Source of the DNA: DASYCK01 sp036500205
Lineage (GTDB): Bacteria > Myxococcota_A > Polyangia > Fen-1088
Assembly: GCA_036500205.1 (NCBI GenBank)
Contig: DASYCK010000111.1
Coordinates: forward strand, 1 to 51,182
DNA length: 51,182 nt
Direction of reading: 5' to 3'
The notes under the pieces were generated by a model. It saw only the letters and a program-made list of their open reading frames with translations, searched no databases and was not told the DNA's origin. Positions within the stretch are counted from its first letter, which is position 1. The number at the start of each line of letters is the position of its first letter. Positions 1 to 11,132 of the stretch are shown piece by piece. The position numbers and the translations under genes are program-made.

Positions 1-1732
<1,732 letters not shown>

Positions 1733-1872
1733 CGTGCCCGTAGTCTAGCGTTCCCGAGGAGAATCCGCCATGCGAGAAGACCGGCTCGCAGTCGGCTTCG
1801 TCTCGGGGCCAACGCCCCAACGATCGAAAGCGACGAACGAAGAAAACATGCGGCGGCGTCTACCTATTCCGT

Positions 1873-1904
1873 GGCGCTCCGTGACCACGCATCCGCGGAG
1901 CGCC
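1873..1904 (-). terminator. Inverted repeat downstream of recA, possible terminator
   Basis: A perfect 9-bp stem (GGCGCTCCG at 1873-1881 pairing with CGGAGCGCC at 1896-1904) with a 14-nt loop lies 56 bp after the recA stop. No T-tract follows on the recA strand, so this is not a textbook intrinsic terminator. It could be an mRNA 3'-end stabiliser. The rest of the 1733-1959 gap shows nothing I can name. Confidence 0.35.
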
Positions 1905-1959
1905 AGCAAGCGGCGGTTGATCCGAGGCTCGCGGGGAGCCCAGGTAGAGGCGACGACTT

Positions 1960-3165
<1,206 letters not shown>

Positions 3166-3216
3166 CGTGTCCTCCGCTGTGGTCTTGGTAAATCCTGTTC
3201 AAAAACAAAAAAAGAT

Positions 3217-3834
3217 TCAGAGCAGCGGCGCCCGGCCGCGCAGCACATACGTCGACCCCGCCCCGCCCAGCCGACTTTCATAGAGGTCCAGCGCCGTGAC
3301 CGTCACCGTTCCGAAGTCACGAGACCGCCACGGGGCGAGCGCCTGGCGCGCGTCGACACCACGCTTGCAGCGCCCCACCGTCACGTGCGGCCGAAACGGA
3401 CGACGCTCGCAGGCGAACCCCAGGCGAGCGACGACCCGATCCACCGACGCCGCCACTTCACTCAATCGCCCCGCCCCGTCCTCGACGCCCGCCCAGATCG
3501 TGGCGGCGTGCGCCTCGTCGGGAAACGCGCCGAACCCGCGCACCGTCAGGGGGAACGCCGGGCCCAAGGTCCCCTCGTCGGTCAACGTTTGCAACGCCTG
3601 CAACGCCGCCGCCAGCGTCTCCAGACGATTCGCCGTCACGTCACCGAGAAACTTCAAGGTGACGTGCAGGTTCTCGGCCTTGCGCGCCCACTTCACGTCG
3701 GGCAGCGCCGCGCCCAGTCCCTGCGCCGCCTCGAGAACAGCCCCCTGCACGCGCGCCGGCAGCGGCAGCGCCACGAAGCTTCGCAGCTCGACCGTGCCCG
3801 CCTCCGCCGGGGAGGCGACCGGCGGCTCCGTCAT
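3217..3834 (-). CDS. thpR: RNA 2',3'-cyclic phosphodiesterase (2'-5' RNA ligase/LigT family)
   Basis: This belongs to the 2H phosphoesterase superfamily, which opens 2',3'-cyclic phosphates in RNA. The 205-residue product has both diagnostic HxTx motifs, NLHVTLKFLGD near residue 60 and RPHVTVGRC near residue 160, with the usual family length. The ATG at 3834 overlaps the cinA stop in an ATGA quadruplet, which fixes the start and implies translational coupling. A longer open frame upstream to 4911 runs antisense-like through cinA and is not used. From memory, a cinA-ligT-recA order is also found in Thermus and Deinococcus, so the arrangement supports the call. The physiological substrate is not shown by the sequence. 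Confidence 0.93.
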   Translation of the reverse strand: MTEPPVASPAEAGTVELRSFVALPLPARVQGAVLEAAQGLGAALPDVKWARKAENLHVTLKFLGDVTANRLETLAAALQALQTLTDEGTLGPAFPLTVRGFGAFPDEAHAATIWAGVEDGAGRLSEVAASVDRVVARLGFACERRPFRPHVTVGRCKRGVDARQALAPWRSRDFGTVTVTALDLYESRLGGAGSTYVLRGRAPLL

Positions 3835-5111
3835 CGCGACTTCCGGTTGTCGAAGTACCGCCGCGCCAGATCCAGGCCGAAGTAGGCCGCCGCGCGCCGC
3901 ACCTGCTCGCGGTTCCCCGCGAACAGCTTCGTGGCCAACCGGGGCGTCCCCGGGCCGACGCAGGCGAAGCAGACGGTCCCCACCGGCTTCTCCGGCGTGC
4001 CCCCGCCCGGCCCGGCGATGCCGGTGATTCCCACCGCCAAGGTCGAGTTGCACAGCTTCTGCGCCCCCTCGGCCATCTCGCGCGCGCAGGGCTCGCTGAC
4101 GGCGCCGAACGTGGCGATGGTCTCGGGCTTCACGCTCAGAAGCTGGCGCTTCATGTCGTCCGAGTAGGCCATCACACCTCCCAGGAAGTAAGCGCTCGAG
4201 CCCGGCACCGACGTCAGCAATTCGCCGGCGAAGCCCGCCGTGCACGACTCCGCCAGCGCCACCGTGGCCGGATGCGCCACCAGCGAGCGCCCCACCGCCG
4301 CCGGGAACGTGTCGTCGTCGATGCCGTAGATTCCGGGCCCGATGCGCTTGCGGAGATCGACGTCCACCTTCTCGAGGATCTCGCGGGCGCGCCGCGGATC
4401 GGGATCGCGCACAATCACCTTGACGTGGTTCTCCGGCGAGGCGGTGCGAAAGTGCAAGGTCGCGTCCGGCACGTTGTCGAGCAATCCGGCCAGGCGATGA
4501 TCGATGTGCGACTCGCCCATGCCGTAGACGTGCCAGGTCCGCACCGCGCGCGGGCCCACCGACGACTCGGCCAGTCGCTTCGTCAGCCGGGGCGCCACCT
4601 CGTCGATGAAGATCTTCTGCATCTCGCGCGGCACGCCCGGCATGAAATAGCCGTCCGCCCCCCCGAGGTCGATGCGAAACCCGGGCGCGATCCCCGCCGC
4701 GTTGGGGAGCGCCTCGGCCCCGGTCGGGACGCGCACCTGGCGCAGGTTGTTCGGCGTCAGCTCGAAGCCGTGCGTCGAAAACCGCTGCTTCATCGCGTCC
4801 AGCGAGGGGCCGTGCGCGTGGCTCTCCACGCCCATCAGATCGGAGACGACGTCGACCGTTCGATCGTCCTCCGTCGGCCCGAGCCCGCCCGTCGCCATGA
4901 TGACGTCGCACACGGGCCGCAAGCGCAGCAGCGCCCCGCGGATGGCCGTGGGATCGTCCGAGACGACGACCTGCTCGACGATGTCGACCCCCAGCTCGAA
5001 CAGTCGTTCGGAGAGAAAGGCCGCGTTTCCGTTGGCCACCTCCCCTCGGAGAACCTCGTCGCCAATCGCCAACAGAGAGGCCCTGATACGCTCGCGCGGG
5101 GGACTAGACAT
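3831..5111 (-). CDS. cinA: CinA: nucleotide-binding domain plus NMN amidohydrolase domain
   Basis: Full-length CinA family member of 426 residues. The N-terminal MoaB/Mog-like fold (residues 10-175) shows LLAIGDEVLRGEVANGN and the MATGGLGPTEDDRT signature. The C-terminal CinA/PncC domain (about 265-420) shows LAESCTAGFAGELLTSVPGSS and GITGIAGPGGGTPEKPVG. Members with both domains act as ADP-ribose pyrophosphatase and NMN deamidase in NAD salvage. In naturally transformable bacteria the gene is co-induced with recA. It starts at ATG 5111, 62 bp after nrdB, and its stop overlaps thpR by four bases. The operon suggests a link to DNA repair or recombination; I see no competence genes nearby. Confidence 0.95.
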   Translation of the reverse strand: MSSPPRERIRASLLAIGDEVLRGEVANGNAAFLSERLFELGVDIVEQVVVSDDPTAIRGALLRLRPVCDVIMATGGLGPTEDDRTVDVVSDLMGVESHAHGPSLDAMKQRFSTHGFELTPNNLRQVRVPTGAEALPNAAGIAPGFRIDLGGADGYFMPGVPREMQKIFIDEVAPRLTKRLAESSVGPRAVRTWHVYGMGESHIDHRLAGLLDNVPDATLHFRTASPENHVKVIVRDPDPRRAREILEKVDVDLRKRIGPGIYGIDDDTFPAAVGRSLVAHPATVALAESCTAGFAGELLTSVPGSSAYFLGGVMAYSDDMKRQLLSVKPETIATFGAVSEPCAREMAEGAQKLCNSTLAVGITGIAGPGGGTPEKPVGTVCFACVGPGTPRLATKLFAGNREQVRRAAAYFGLDLARRYFDNRKSR

Positions 5112-5173
5112 TTGCGCAGTACCCTACCGATCCTGCGCGGGGGTGTCAAGAGATTCGCGCCGCCGCCCGCGCG

Positions 5174-6172
5174 CTAGAACGCGGCGTCCAGCGCCACCTC
5201 GCCCGTCACGCCGACCGAGTAGGCCGAGACGCGGCGTTCGAAGAAGTTCGCCACCTCCTGCACGTCCTGCAGATCCATGAAGGGGAACGGGTTGCGCGCG
5301 CCGTAGACGGCGGGGAGGCCCATCGCCGCCAGGCGCTGGTCGGCCACGAACTCGAGGTACTGGCGCATGTCGCGAACCGAGAGGCCGGCCACGCCGCCGG
5401 AGAGGATGTCCTCGCCGAACTGCGTCTCGCAGGCGATCGCCTCGTCGAGCATCTCGTGGATGCGGGCCACCAGCTCGTCGTCGAACAGGTCGGGCTCCTC
5501 GACGCGTGCCGTGCGCACCACCTCGAAGGCGAACGCCATGTGGGCGCTCTCGTCGCGGAACACCCAGTTCGTTCCGCCCGCCAGACCGTGCAACAGCCCG
5601 CGCGAACGCAGGAAGTAGACGTAGGCGAACGCCGCGAAGAAGAACAGCCCCTCGATGCAGGCGGCGAAGCAGACCATGTTCAGCATGAAGCGGCGGCGAT
5701 CGGCGCGCGTCCGCAGCTCGTCGAGCGTGTCGATCGAATCCATCCACTTCAGGCAGAACGCCGCCTTGCGGTGGATGGAGGGGATGTTGTCGACGGCCGC
5801 GAACGCCCGCGCCCGCGCCTCGGCATCGGGCACGTAGGTGTCGAGCAAGGTCAGATAGAACTGGACGTGCAGCGCCTCCTCGTAGAGCTGGCGCGACAGG
5901 TACAGCCGCGCCTCGGGGGCGTTGATGTGCTTGTACAGGTTCAGGACCAGGTTGTTCGCCACGATGGAATCGCCGGTGGCGAAGAACGCGATCAGCCGCT
6001 CGATCAGGTGGCGGTCGGCGGCTGACATCCGCTCGCGCAGATCGCGCACATCGGTCGAGAAGTCGACCTCCTCGACGGTCCAGGTGTTCTTGATGGCGTT
6101 CTTGTACATCTCGAAGAACTGCGGATACGCCATCGGTCGCAAGGTCAGGTTCAAGCCAGGTTCGAGCAGCAT
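5174..6172 (-). CDS. nrdB: Class I ribonucleotide reductase, beta subunit
   Basis: The small subunit houses the diiron-tyrosyl radical cofactor that starts the NrdA reaction. The 332-residue sequence keeps all expected ligands: D68 (GDSIV), E99 and H102 (YEEALH), E174 (CIEGLFF), E208 and H211 (DESAH). The radical tyrosine is present at Y106, seven residues after E99 as in E. coli (E115/Y122). The D68-E99 spacing of 31 equals the E. coli D84-E115 spacing. A conventional Tyr-radical enzyme is therefore expected, not the Tyr-less class Ic type. The start ATG at 6172 has a strong AAGGAGA Shine-Dalgarno. It lies 22 bp behind nrdA and should share its riboswitch-controlled transcript. Confidence 0.96.
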   Translation of the reverse strand: MLLEPGLNLTLRPMAYPQFFEMYKNAIKNTWTVEEVDFSTDVRDLRERMSAADRHLIERLIAFFATGDSIVANNLVLNLYKHINAPEARLYLSRQLYEEALHVQFYLTLLDTYVPDAEARARAFAAVDNIPSIHRKAAFCLKWMDSIDTLDELRTRADRRRFMLNMVCFAACIEGLFFFAAFAYVYFLRSRGLLHGLAGGTNWVFRDESAHMAFAFEVVRTARVEEPDLFDDELVARIHEMLDEAIACETQFGEDILSGGVAGLSVRDMRQYLEFVADQRLAAMGLPAVYGARNPFPFMDLQDVQEVANFFERRVSAYSVGVTGEVALDAAF

Positions 6173-6194
6173 GATCGGTCTCCTTGAGGCAGTG

Positions 6195-8606
6195 CTATTG
6201 GCAGGCTTCGCAGGAGCCGGGATTTTCGAGGGAGCAAGCGACCGCCTCGGCGTCGGGGGTGGGCACGGCCGCCACGGTCGTCTTGGTGATCTCGGTCGCC
6301 GGACGCGAGCGCAGGTAGTACGTCGTCTTCAGCCCGCGCTTCCAGGCGTGGAAGTACATCGAGGACAGCGTGCCGATGGTGGGGCTCTCGATGAACAGGT
6401 TCAGCGACTGCCCCTGATCGATGAACGCCCCGCGCTCGGCCGCCATGTCGATGAGCGCGCGCATGGGGAGCTCCCAGGCCGTCCGGTACAGCTTGCGCGC
6501 TTCGTCCGACAGCCCCGGCAGGCGCGCCACCGAGCCGTTCGACTGCTTCAACGCCGCGCGCGTGGCGTCGGTCCACAGCCCCAATGCCTTCAGATCGTCG
6601 ACCAGGAAGCGGTTCACCTGCAGGAAGTCGCCCGACAGCGTCTCGCGCTTCCACAGGTTCGACACCTGCGGCTCGATGCACTCGTAGCAGCCGGCGATTG
6701 ACGCGATGGTGGCCGTCGGGGCGATGGCGATGAGCAGCGAGTTGCGTAGCCCCGTCCTGGCGATGGTCGCCCGCAGGGCCGCGTAGCGCTCGGCCTGTGA
6801 CGGCGTCTGCCCGGCCAGATCGGGCTGCAACACCGCCTGCGCCGCCCGCGTCTCCGCGAACGCCGGGTGCGCCCCCCGCTCCACCGCCAGCTCGGCCGAC
6901 GTCTCCAGCGCCGACAGATAGACCTCTTCCTGGATGCGCGTCGACAGCGCCCGGGCCTCGTCCGAATCGAAGGGGAGGCGCGCCGCGAAGAAGACGTCCT
7001 GCAGCCCCATCAGCCCCAGCCCCACCGGGCGCCAGCGCAGGTTCGCCGCCCGCGCCGTCTCGATCGGGTAGTAGTTCAGATCGATCACGCGGTCGAGCTG
7101 CCGCACCGCCACCCGCACGTTCGCCGCCAGCTTCTCGAAGTCGACCTGTCCGTCGACGAGATGGCGCGCCAGGTTCAGCGAGCCCAGGTTGCACACGGCC
7201 GTCTCCCCCTCGGACGTGACCTCGAGGATCTCCGTGCACAGGTTCGACAGGTGCACCACGTTCCCCGCCCTGGCGGTCTGGTTGCAGCGCGCGTTCGCCG
7301 TGTCCTTGAACGTCATCCAGCCGTTGCCGGTCTCCGCCAGCGACCGCATCATCCGCCCGTACAGATCGCGCGCCCGCACCTGCCGCGTGGCCTTCCCCGC
7401 CGCCTCGGCCGCCTCGTAGGCCTCGTCGAACGGCGCGCCCCACAGGTCGGGCAGCTCCGGCACCGCCTTGGGATCGAACAGCGACCACATCTCGTCGCGC
7501 TCGACCCGGCGCATGAACAGGTCGGGGATCCAGTTGGCCAGGTTGAGGTTGTGGGTGCGGCTCGCCTCGTCGCCGGTGTTGTCGCGCAGCTCGAGGAACT
7601 CGTCGACGTCGGCGTGCCAGGGCTCGAGATAGACGCAGCAGGCCCCCTTGCGCTTGCCCCCCTGGTTGACCGCCGCCACCGACGAATCGAGCGTCTTCAG
7701 CCAGGGGACGATGCCGTTCGAGTGCCCGTTGGTCGCCTGGATCAGCGAGCCGCGCGAGCGCACCCGGTGATACGCGATGCCGATGCCGCCCGAGAACTTC
7801 GACAGCATCGCCACGTCGGCGTAGCGGCGGTAGATCGACTCGAGGTGATCCTGGGGCGAGTCGAGCAGGAAGCAGGACGACAGCTGCTCGTGCACCGTCC
7901 CGGCGTTGAACAGCGTGGGCGAGCTGGGCAGGTATTCCAGCGACGCCAGCAGTCCGTACAGCTCGATGGCCGACGCGACCGATTCGGTCAACGCGCAGGC
8001 GACGCGCATGAAGAACTGCTGCGGGGTCTCCAGCACGTCGCGGCTGGTGGGGTTCTTCAGCAGATACCGATCGTAGAGCGTGCGCAGCCCGAAGTACTCG
8101 AAGCGGTCGGTGCGCGAAGGGTCGACGGCATCGTTCAGCTTGCGGGCGTTGTCGCCCACGAAGCGCACCAGCCGCTCGTTGACGAGGCCCAGCCGGTGCC
8201 CGGTGGCGATCGACTGCGAGAACGAGTGAATCTCCCGGTTGCGCACCTCCTTGTCGATGAAGGTGGCCAGCAGCCGCGCCGCCAGGCGCGAGTAGTTCGG
8301 CTCCTCGATGATCAGCGCCGCCGCCGTGCGGATCGACAGCTGATCCAGCTCGCGCGTGGTGGCGCCGTCGTACAGGCCGCTGATCGTCTTGGTGGCGATG
8401 CGCAGCGAATCGACGCCGGCCAGTCCCCCGCAGCAGCGCCCCACGGCGCGCACGATCTTGTTCAGGTCGACCGGCTCGAACGCGCCGCTGCGCTTGCGCA
8501 CGCGCATCGACGTCGCCGCGGCGCCGTCCTCGGCGGGCTGACGAGGGGCGGTGGACGTCCGTTGAACCGAGAGACCTTCGCTGCGCGCTTCGAGCTGGCT
8601 TTCCAT
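6195..8606 (-). CDS. nrdA: Class Ia ribonucleoside-diphosphate reductase, alpha subunit
   Basis: The catalytic subunit reduces NDPs to dNDPs. An ATP-cone (MRVRKRSGAFEPVDLNKI through FIDKEV) occupies about residues 33-125, so allosteric activity control is likely. The active-site set is visible: SSCFLLDS, NLCTEI and AVCNLGSLNL cysteine motifs, the radical-transfer tyrosine pair in TTYYLRSRPATE, and a C-terminal redox pair (GSCEACQ). I start the gene at ATG 8606 (MESQLEARSEG), preceded by AAGGA at eight bases. ATG 8621 is an alternative, and the open frame continues to 8738 through leader RNA that is better explained by hairpins and repeats. The protein is 803 residues from this start. It is cotranscribed with nrdB, and the leader contains a cobalamin riboswitch. 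Confidence 0.96.
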   Translation of the reverse strand: MESQLEARSEGLSVQRTSTAPRQPAEDGAAATSMRVRKRSGAFEPVDLNKIVRAVGRCCGGLAGVDSLRIATKTISGLYDGATTRELDQLSIRTAAALIIEEPNYSRLAARLLATFIDKEVRNREIHSFSQSIATGHRLGLVNERLVRFVGDNARKLNDAVDPSRTDRFEYFGLRTLYDRYLLKNPTSRDVLETPQQFFMRVACALTESVASAIELYGLLASLEYLPSSPTLFNAGTVHEQLSSCFLLDSPQDHLESIYRRYADVAMLSKFSGGIGIAYHRVRSRGSLIQATNGHSNGIVPWLKTLDSSVAAVNQGGKRKGACCVYLEPWHADVDEFLELRDNTGDEASRTHNLNLANWIPDLFMRRVERDEMWSLFDPKAVPELPDLWGAPFDEAYEAAEAAGKATRQVRARDLYGRMMRSLAETGNGWMTFKDTANARCNQTARAGNVVHLSNLCTEILEVTSEGETAVCNLGSLNLARHLVDGQVDFEKLAANVRVAVRQLDRVIDLNYYPIETARAANLRWRPVGLGLMGLQDVFFAARLPFDSDEARALSTRIQEEVYLSALETSAELAVERGAHPAFAETRAAQAVLQPDLAGQTPSQAERYAALRATIARTGLRNSLLIAIAPTATIASIAGCYECIEPQVSNLWKRETLSGDFLQVNRFLVDDLKALGLWTDATRAALKQSNGSVARLPGLSDEARKLYRTAWELPMRALIDMAAERGAFIDQGQSLNLFIESPTIGTLSSMYFHAWKRGLKTTYYLRSRPATEITKTTVAAVPTPDAEAVACSLENPGSCEACQ

Positions 8607-8620
8607 GTTCGTTCCTTCCA

Positions 8621-8660
8621 TCGTTCCCACGCGTTCCCACGCGTTCCCACGCGTTCCCGC
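8621..8660. repeat. Four tandem 10-bp units just before the nrdA start
   Basis: GCGTTCCCAC is repeated head to tail at 8631-8640 and 8641-8650, with one-base variants at 8621-8630 and 8651-8660. On the nrdA transcript this reads as repeated GTGGGAACGC ending about 15 nt before the start codon. It sits between the riboswitch and the ribosome-binding site. Its function is unknown; it could pair with the expression platform or simply be an unstable microsatellite. Confidence 0.85.
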
Positions 8661-8745
8661 GGATGGCGTGTCTCGCCGGGAACGATCGGGACGGAACGCG
8701 CACGCGCGCGTGACCCGGCCCTCTCCCCCGAGAGGCACGTGGCGA

Positions 8746-8764
8746 TCACGCGGTAGCCGCGTGA
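8746..8764 (-). promoter_or_regulatory. Hairpin directly after the cobalamin aptamer (expression platform candidate)
   Basis: A perfect 8-bp stem (TCACGCGG/CCGCGTGA) with a 3-nt loop abuts the aptamer's 3' end. In cobalamin riboswitches a hairpin here often carries the kissing loop or forms part of the expression platform. A second stem (CCTCTC with GAGAGG) follows at about 8719-8734. No U-tract follows either hairpin, which favours translational control or Rho dependence over intrinsic termination. Confidence 0.5.
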
Positions 8765-8984
8765 GTTCCTGGCAGGTCTTCGGACTCGCAGGCGTGGCGC
8801 CCAGCGCGAAATGAACTGGGCGCTTGTCTACTGACCGTCGCTTCCCAGGACCGTCGGGCCATGCCCGGCGGACCCCAGTGCGTATGACGGCGTTCGTTCC
8901 TGCTAACCGCTGCGGGGCAGTCCTGGATTTTCACCAGGTTCCCTTTTTCAGCACCGGCCGGACCTGCGCCAGTGCACCAGCAAC
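8765..8984 (-). promoter_or_regulatory. Cobalamin (adenosylcobalamin) riboswitch controlling nrdAB
   Basis: Reading the minus strand from 8984, the conserved blocks appear in order. A 5' GCTGGTGC element is followed by the core GGGAACCTGGTGAAAATCC and then the ACTGCCCCGC loop. Further on are CACTGGGG, the CTGGGAAGCGACGG junction block and the B12-box-like GAGTCCGAAGACCTGCC near the 3' end. The outer ends GTT..TGG and CCA..AAC can pair as P1. This is a near-consensus cobalamin aptamer. The next gene downstream is nrdA, 158 nt away. From established work in Streptomyces, such a switch shuts off class Ia reductase when B12 is present and a B12-dependent class II enzyme can take over; that logic is inferred here. 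Confidence 0.93.
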
Positions 8985-8991
8985 GTCACGC

Positions 8992-9020
8992 AATGTATCG
9001 TCACGAAAATCAGCCGTCAA
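8992..9020 (-). promoter_or_regulatory. Sigma70-type promoter for the riboswitch-nrdAB transcript
   Basis: TTGACG (9015-9020) and TACATT (8992-8997) are separated by exactly 17 bp on the minus strand. Transcription would begin only a few bases before the aptamer's 5' end. An 11-bp palindrome GTGTGCCACAC at 9030-9040 lies just upstream of the -35 box and could be an operator. It does not match the AT-rich NrdR box I would expect. The rest of 9041-9187 shows no recognisable site. Confidence 0.6.
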
Positions 9021-9187
9021 CTACTAATTGTGTGCCACACCGGCCGATACCCTCTGCATATGGGGGGTGCTCCCCTGCCCGCGCTTCGCATCGTCCGGGA
9101 ATGACTGCCGCTTTTCGGGCGTCCGGACGCCACGGATCGGCGCCGCGATTTTCACGGAAACGGGGATGCCGTGCATGATGGCGGCAT

Positions 9188-9691
9188 ATGTCCTCGGAGA
9201 TCGTGATTCGCCTGGCCACCCGCGACGACCTGACCGCGCTGGGGCGCCTCGGCTCCATGCTGGTTCGCCTCCACCACGGCTTCGACGCCGCACGCTTCAT
9301 GGCGCCCGCGAAGGACGCGGCCGATGGGTACGCCTGGTTTCTCGGCACGCAGCTCGATCAGGCCGACGTGGTGGTGCTGGTGGCCGAGCACGACGGCGAC
9401 GTGATCGGCTACGCCTACGCCGGTCTCGAACCGATGTCGTGGAAGGAGCTGCGCGGCCCCGCCGGCTTCATTCACGACGTCGTCGTCGAGGAGGCGGCGC
9501 AGGGCCAGGGCATCGGCACCGGGCTGATGCAAGCGGCGGCCGACTGGCTGGAGAGCCACGGGGCGCCGCGCGTGATGCTGTGGACGGCCGAGGCGAATCC
9601 GGCGGCGCAGCGCCTGTTCGAGCGGCTCGGCTTCCGCCGCACCATGATCGAGATGACCCGCGAGCCGAGCGCGAAGACCCCCCGGAATTGA
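9188..9691 (+). CDS. GNAT family N-acetyltransferase
   Basis: The 167-residue single-domain protein fits the Gcn5-related acetyltransferase fold. Motif A is seen as HDVVVEEAAQGQGIGTGLMQAA (about residues 95-116), with the acetyl-CoA pyrophosphate loop QGQGIGTG. Motif B follows as ANPAAQRLFERLGFRRTMIEM (about 138-158). The substrate cannot be told from sequence. It is divergent from nrdAB and followed after 42 bp by a PP2C phosphatase on the same strand, so the two may be cotranscribed, although no functional link is evident. It begins at an ATG within a stretch lacking a strong Shine-Dalgarno. Confidence 0.85.
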   Translation: MSSEIVIRLATRDDLTALGRLGSMLVRLHHGFDAARFMAPAKDAADGYAWFLGTQLDQADVVVLVAEHDGDVIGYAYAGLEPMSWKELRGPAGFIHDVVVEEAAQGQGIGTGLMQAAADWLESHGAPRVMLWTAEANPAAQRLFERLGFRRTMIEMTREPSAKTPRN

Positions 9692-9733
9692 CCGCCTCCC
9701 GACGCACCGCTAACCTCCGAGCCGCGCCCCGCA

Positions 9734-10495
9734 ATGCGAATTCGTTACGCCGCTAAGACCGATGTCGGCATGAAGCGCACGCACAACGAGGACTATTTCT
9801 CGTTGATCGAGCAGGACCAGCTATTCCTGGTGGCCGATGGCATGGGGGGACACGCCTCGGGCGAGGTCGCCTCGAAGATGGCCGCGGAGACCATCCAGGA
9901 GTTCTTCACCCGCAGCCAGGACGACGACGTCACCTGGCCCTACAAGCTCGACCGCGCCCTGTCGTTCATCGAGAACCGGCTGGTGGTCGGGGTGAAGATG
10001 GCCAACCAGCGCATCTACGAGGCGGCGCTGAAGGATCTGCGCCTCAAGGGGATGGGCACGACCATCGTGGGCGGCCAGATCGCGGGCGAGAAGCTGTACA
10101 TCGCCCACGTCGGCGATTCCCGCTGCTACCGCGTGCGCACCGGACAGATCCAGCAGATGACGCGCGACCATTCGCTGCTGGAAGACTACAAGGACGCCAA
10201 GCCGGGCATGTCCGAAGAGGAACAGAAGAAGTTCCCGCACAAGAACGTCATCACGCGCGCGCTGGGCATGCGGGACACCGTTCAGGTCGACATCCACGCC
10301 GAGGACATCCAGAGCGAGGACGTCTTCGTGTTCTGCTCGGACGGGCTGTCCGGCATGGTCGAGGACGACGCCATCTTGAAGATCGTGGTGGCCAACCCCG
10401 ACCTCGAGCACGCCGTCTCGGCGCTGGTCGACGCCGCCAATCAGGCGGGCGGCACCGACAACGTCACCGTGCTTGCGTTGCAGTGCCTGTCTTGA
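9734..10495 (+). CDS. PP2C-type serine/threonine protein phosphatase (Stp/PrpC-like)
   Basis: A soluble 253-residue PPM phosphatase that removes phosphate from Ser/Thr in a metal-dependent way. Family motifs are in order: the N-terminal TDVGMKRTHNEDYF, the metal-binding VADGMGGHASGEVAS, GTTIVGGQI, the AHVGDSRCYRV strand, FCSDGLSGMVEDD, and the final GGTDNVTVLALQC. Metal aspartates are therefore conserved. No kinase gene is adjacent; the nearest Ser/Thr kinase in the window is at 49719-50990. The last 32 bp overlap the 3' end of the convergent Fur-family gene, so the two mRNAs have complementary ends. Confidence 0.95.
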   Translation: MRIRYAAKTDVGMKRTHNEDYFSLIEQDQLFLVADGMGGHASGEVASKMAAETIQEFFTRSQDDDVTWPYKLDRALSFIENRLVVGVKMANQRIYEAALKDLRLKGMGTTIVGGQIAGEKLYIAHVGDSRCYRVRTGQIQQMTRDHSLLEDYKDAKPGMSEEEQKKFPHKNVITRALGMRDTVQVDIHAEDIQSEDVFVFCSDGLSGMVEDDAILKIVVANPDLEHAVSALVDAANQAGGTDNVTVLALQCLS

Positions 10496-11003
10496 TCGTG
10501 ACGGGGCGCCCCGCCTCCTCCGCCGGGCAGCGCCCGCGCGCGTTCCCCTGAGCCTTCTCGCACAGCCCGAACAGCTCGTGGCGGTGGCGAAGCACGTTGA
10601 AGCCCATCTTGCGGGCGGCGGTCTCTTGCAGCCGCTCGATCTCGTCGTTCTCGAACTCGACGATGTAGCCGCAGCTCTGGCAGATCAGGTGATCGTGGTG
10701 GGCGCGCCCCTGCGCCACCTCGTAGAGCGTGTGCCCGGATTCGAAGTGTCGGGTGGCGGCCAGCCCGGCCTCCTCGAGCAGCTTCACCGTACGGTAGACC
10801 GTGGCCAGTCCCACGCCCGGATGCGACAGGCGGGCGGTCGCCAGCAGATCGTCGAGACCGACGTGGCCCGAGCTGCGCAAAAACGCGTCGACGATCGCCT
10901 CGCGCTGCTGCGTGGTCTTGAGACCATTCTTACGTAAATAGTCCCGCCAGGGCGTCTTGGCGTCCTCGGGGCTCTGCTCGTCGGCGTTCGAAGTTGGCGG
11001 CAT
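10464..11003 (-). CDS. Fur family metal-responsive transcriptional regulator
   Basis: A 179-residue Fur superfamily repressor. The winged-helix DNA-binding part (about residues 25-95) contains LKTTQQREAIVDAFLRSSGHVGLDDL and GVGLATVYRTVKLLEEAGLA. The dimerisation/metal part has HHDHLICQSCGYIVEFEN with the first structural-zinc CxxC. The second cysteine pair is not a CxxC: GLCEKAQGNARGRC separates them widely, so zinc coordination may differ from classical Fur. Whether it senses iron, zinc or peroxide cannot be decided from this. The start at ATG 11003 (MPPTSNADEQ) gives normal family length; upstream codons of the open frame are not family-like. It is divergent from xseB and overlaps the phosphatase gene tail to tail. 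Confidence 0.9.
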   Translation of the reverse strand: MPPTSNADEQSPEDAKTPWRDYLRKNGLKTTQQREAIVDAFLRSSGHVGLDDLLATARLSHPGVGLATVYRTVKLLEEAGLAATRHFESGHTLYEVAQGRAHHDHLICQSCGYIVEFENDEIERLQETAARKMGFNVLRHRHELFGLCEKAQGNARGRCPAEEAGRPVTIKTGTATQAR

Positions 11004-11132
11004 CTCTTCTCGCTTGTGGCGTGGTGCTCCCGCGCATCGGGGAGGCGCCCCGCGAATGACGAGGCAGTCTAACGACAAGCCCGGGCGACGACCACGCGAA
11101 AGTCGTCGGGCGACGTGGTAAAAGTTCCGACC

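Noticed and set aside
3180..3210. LexA box upstream of recA
   Set aside because: A GTTCA occurs at about 3198-3202 but the flanks match neither the Gram-negative CTGT-N8-ACAG pattern nor the myxobacterial consensus as I recall it. SOS control remains possible but is not shown.
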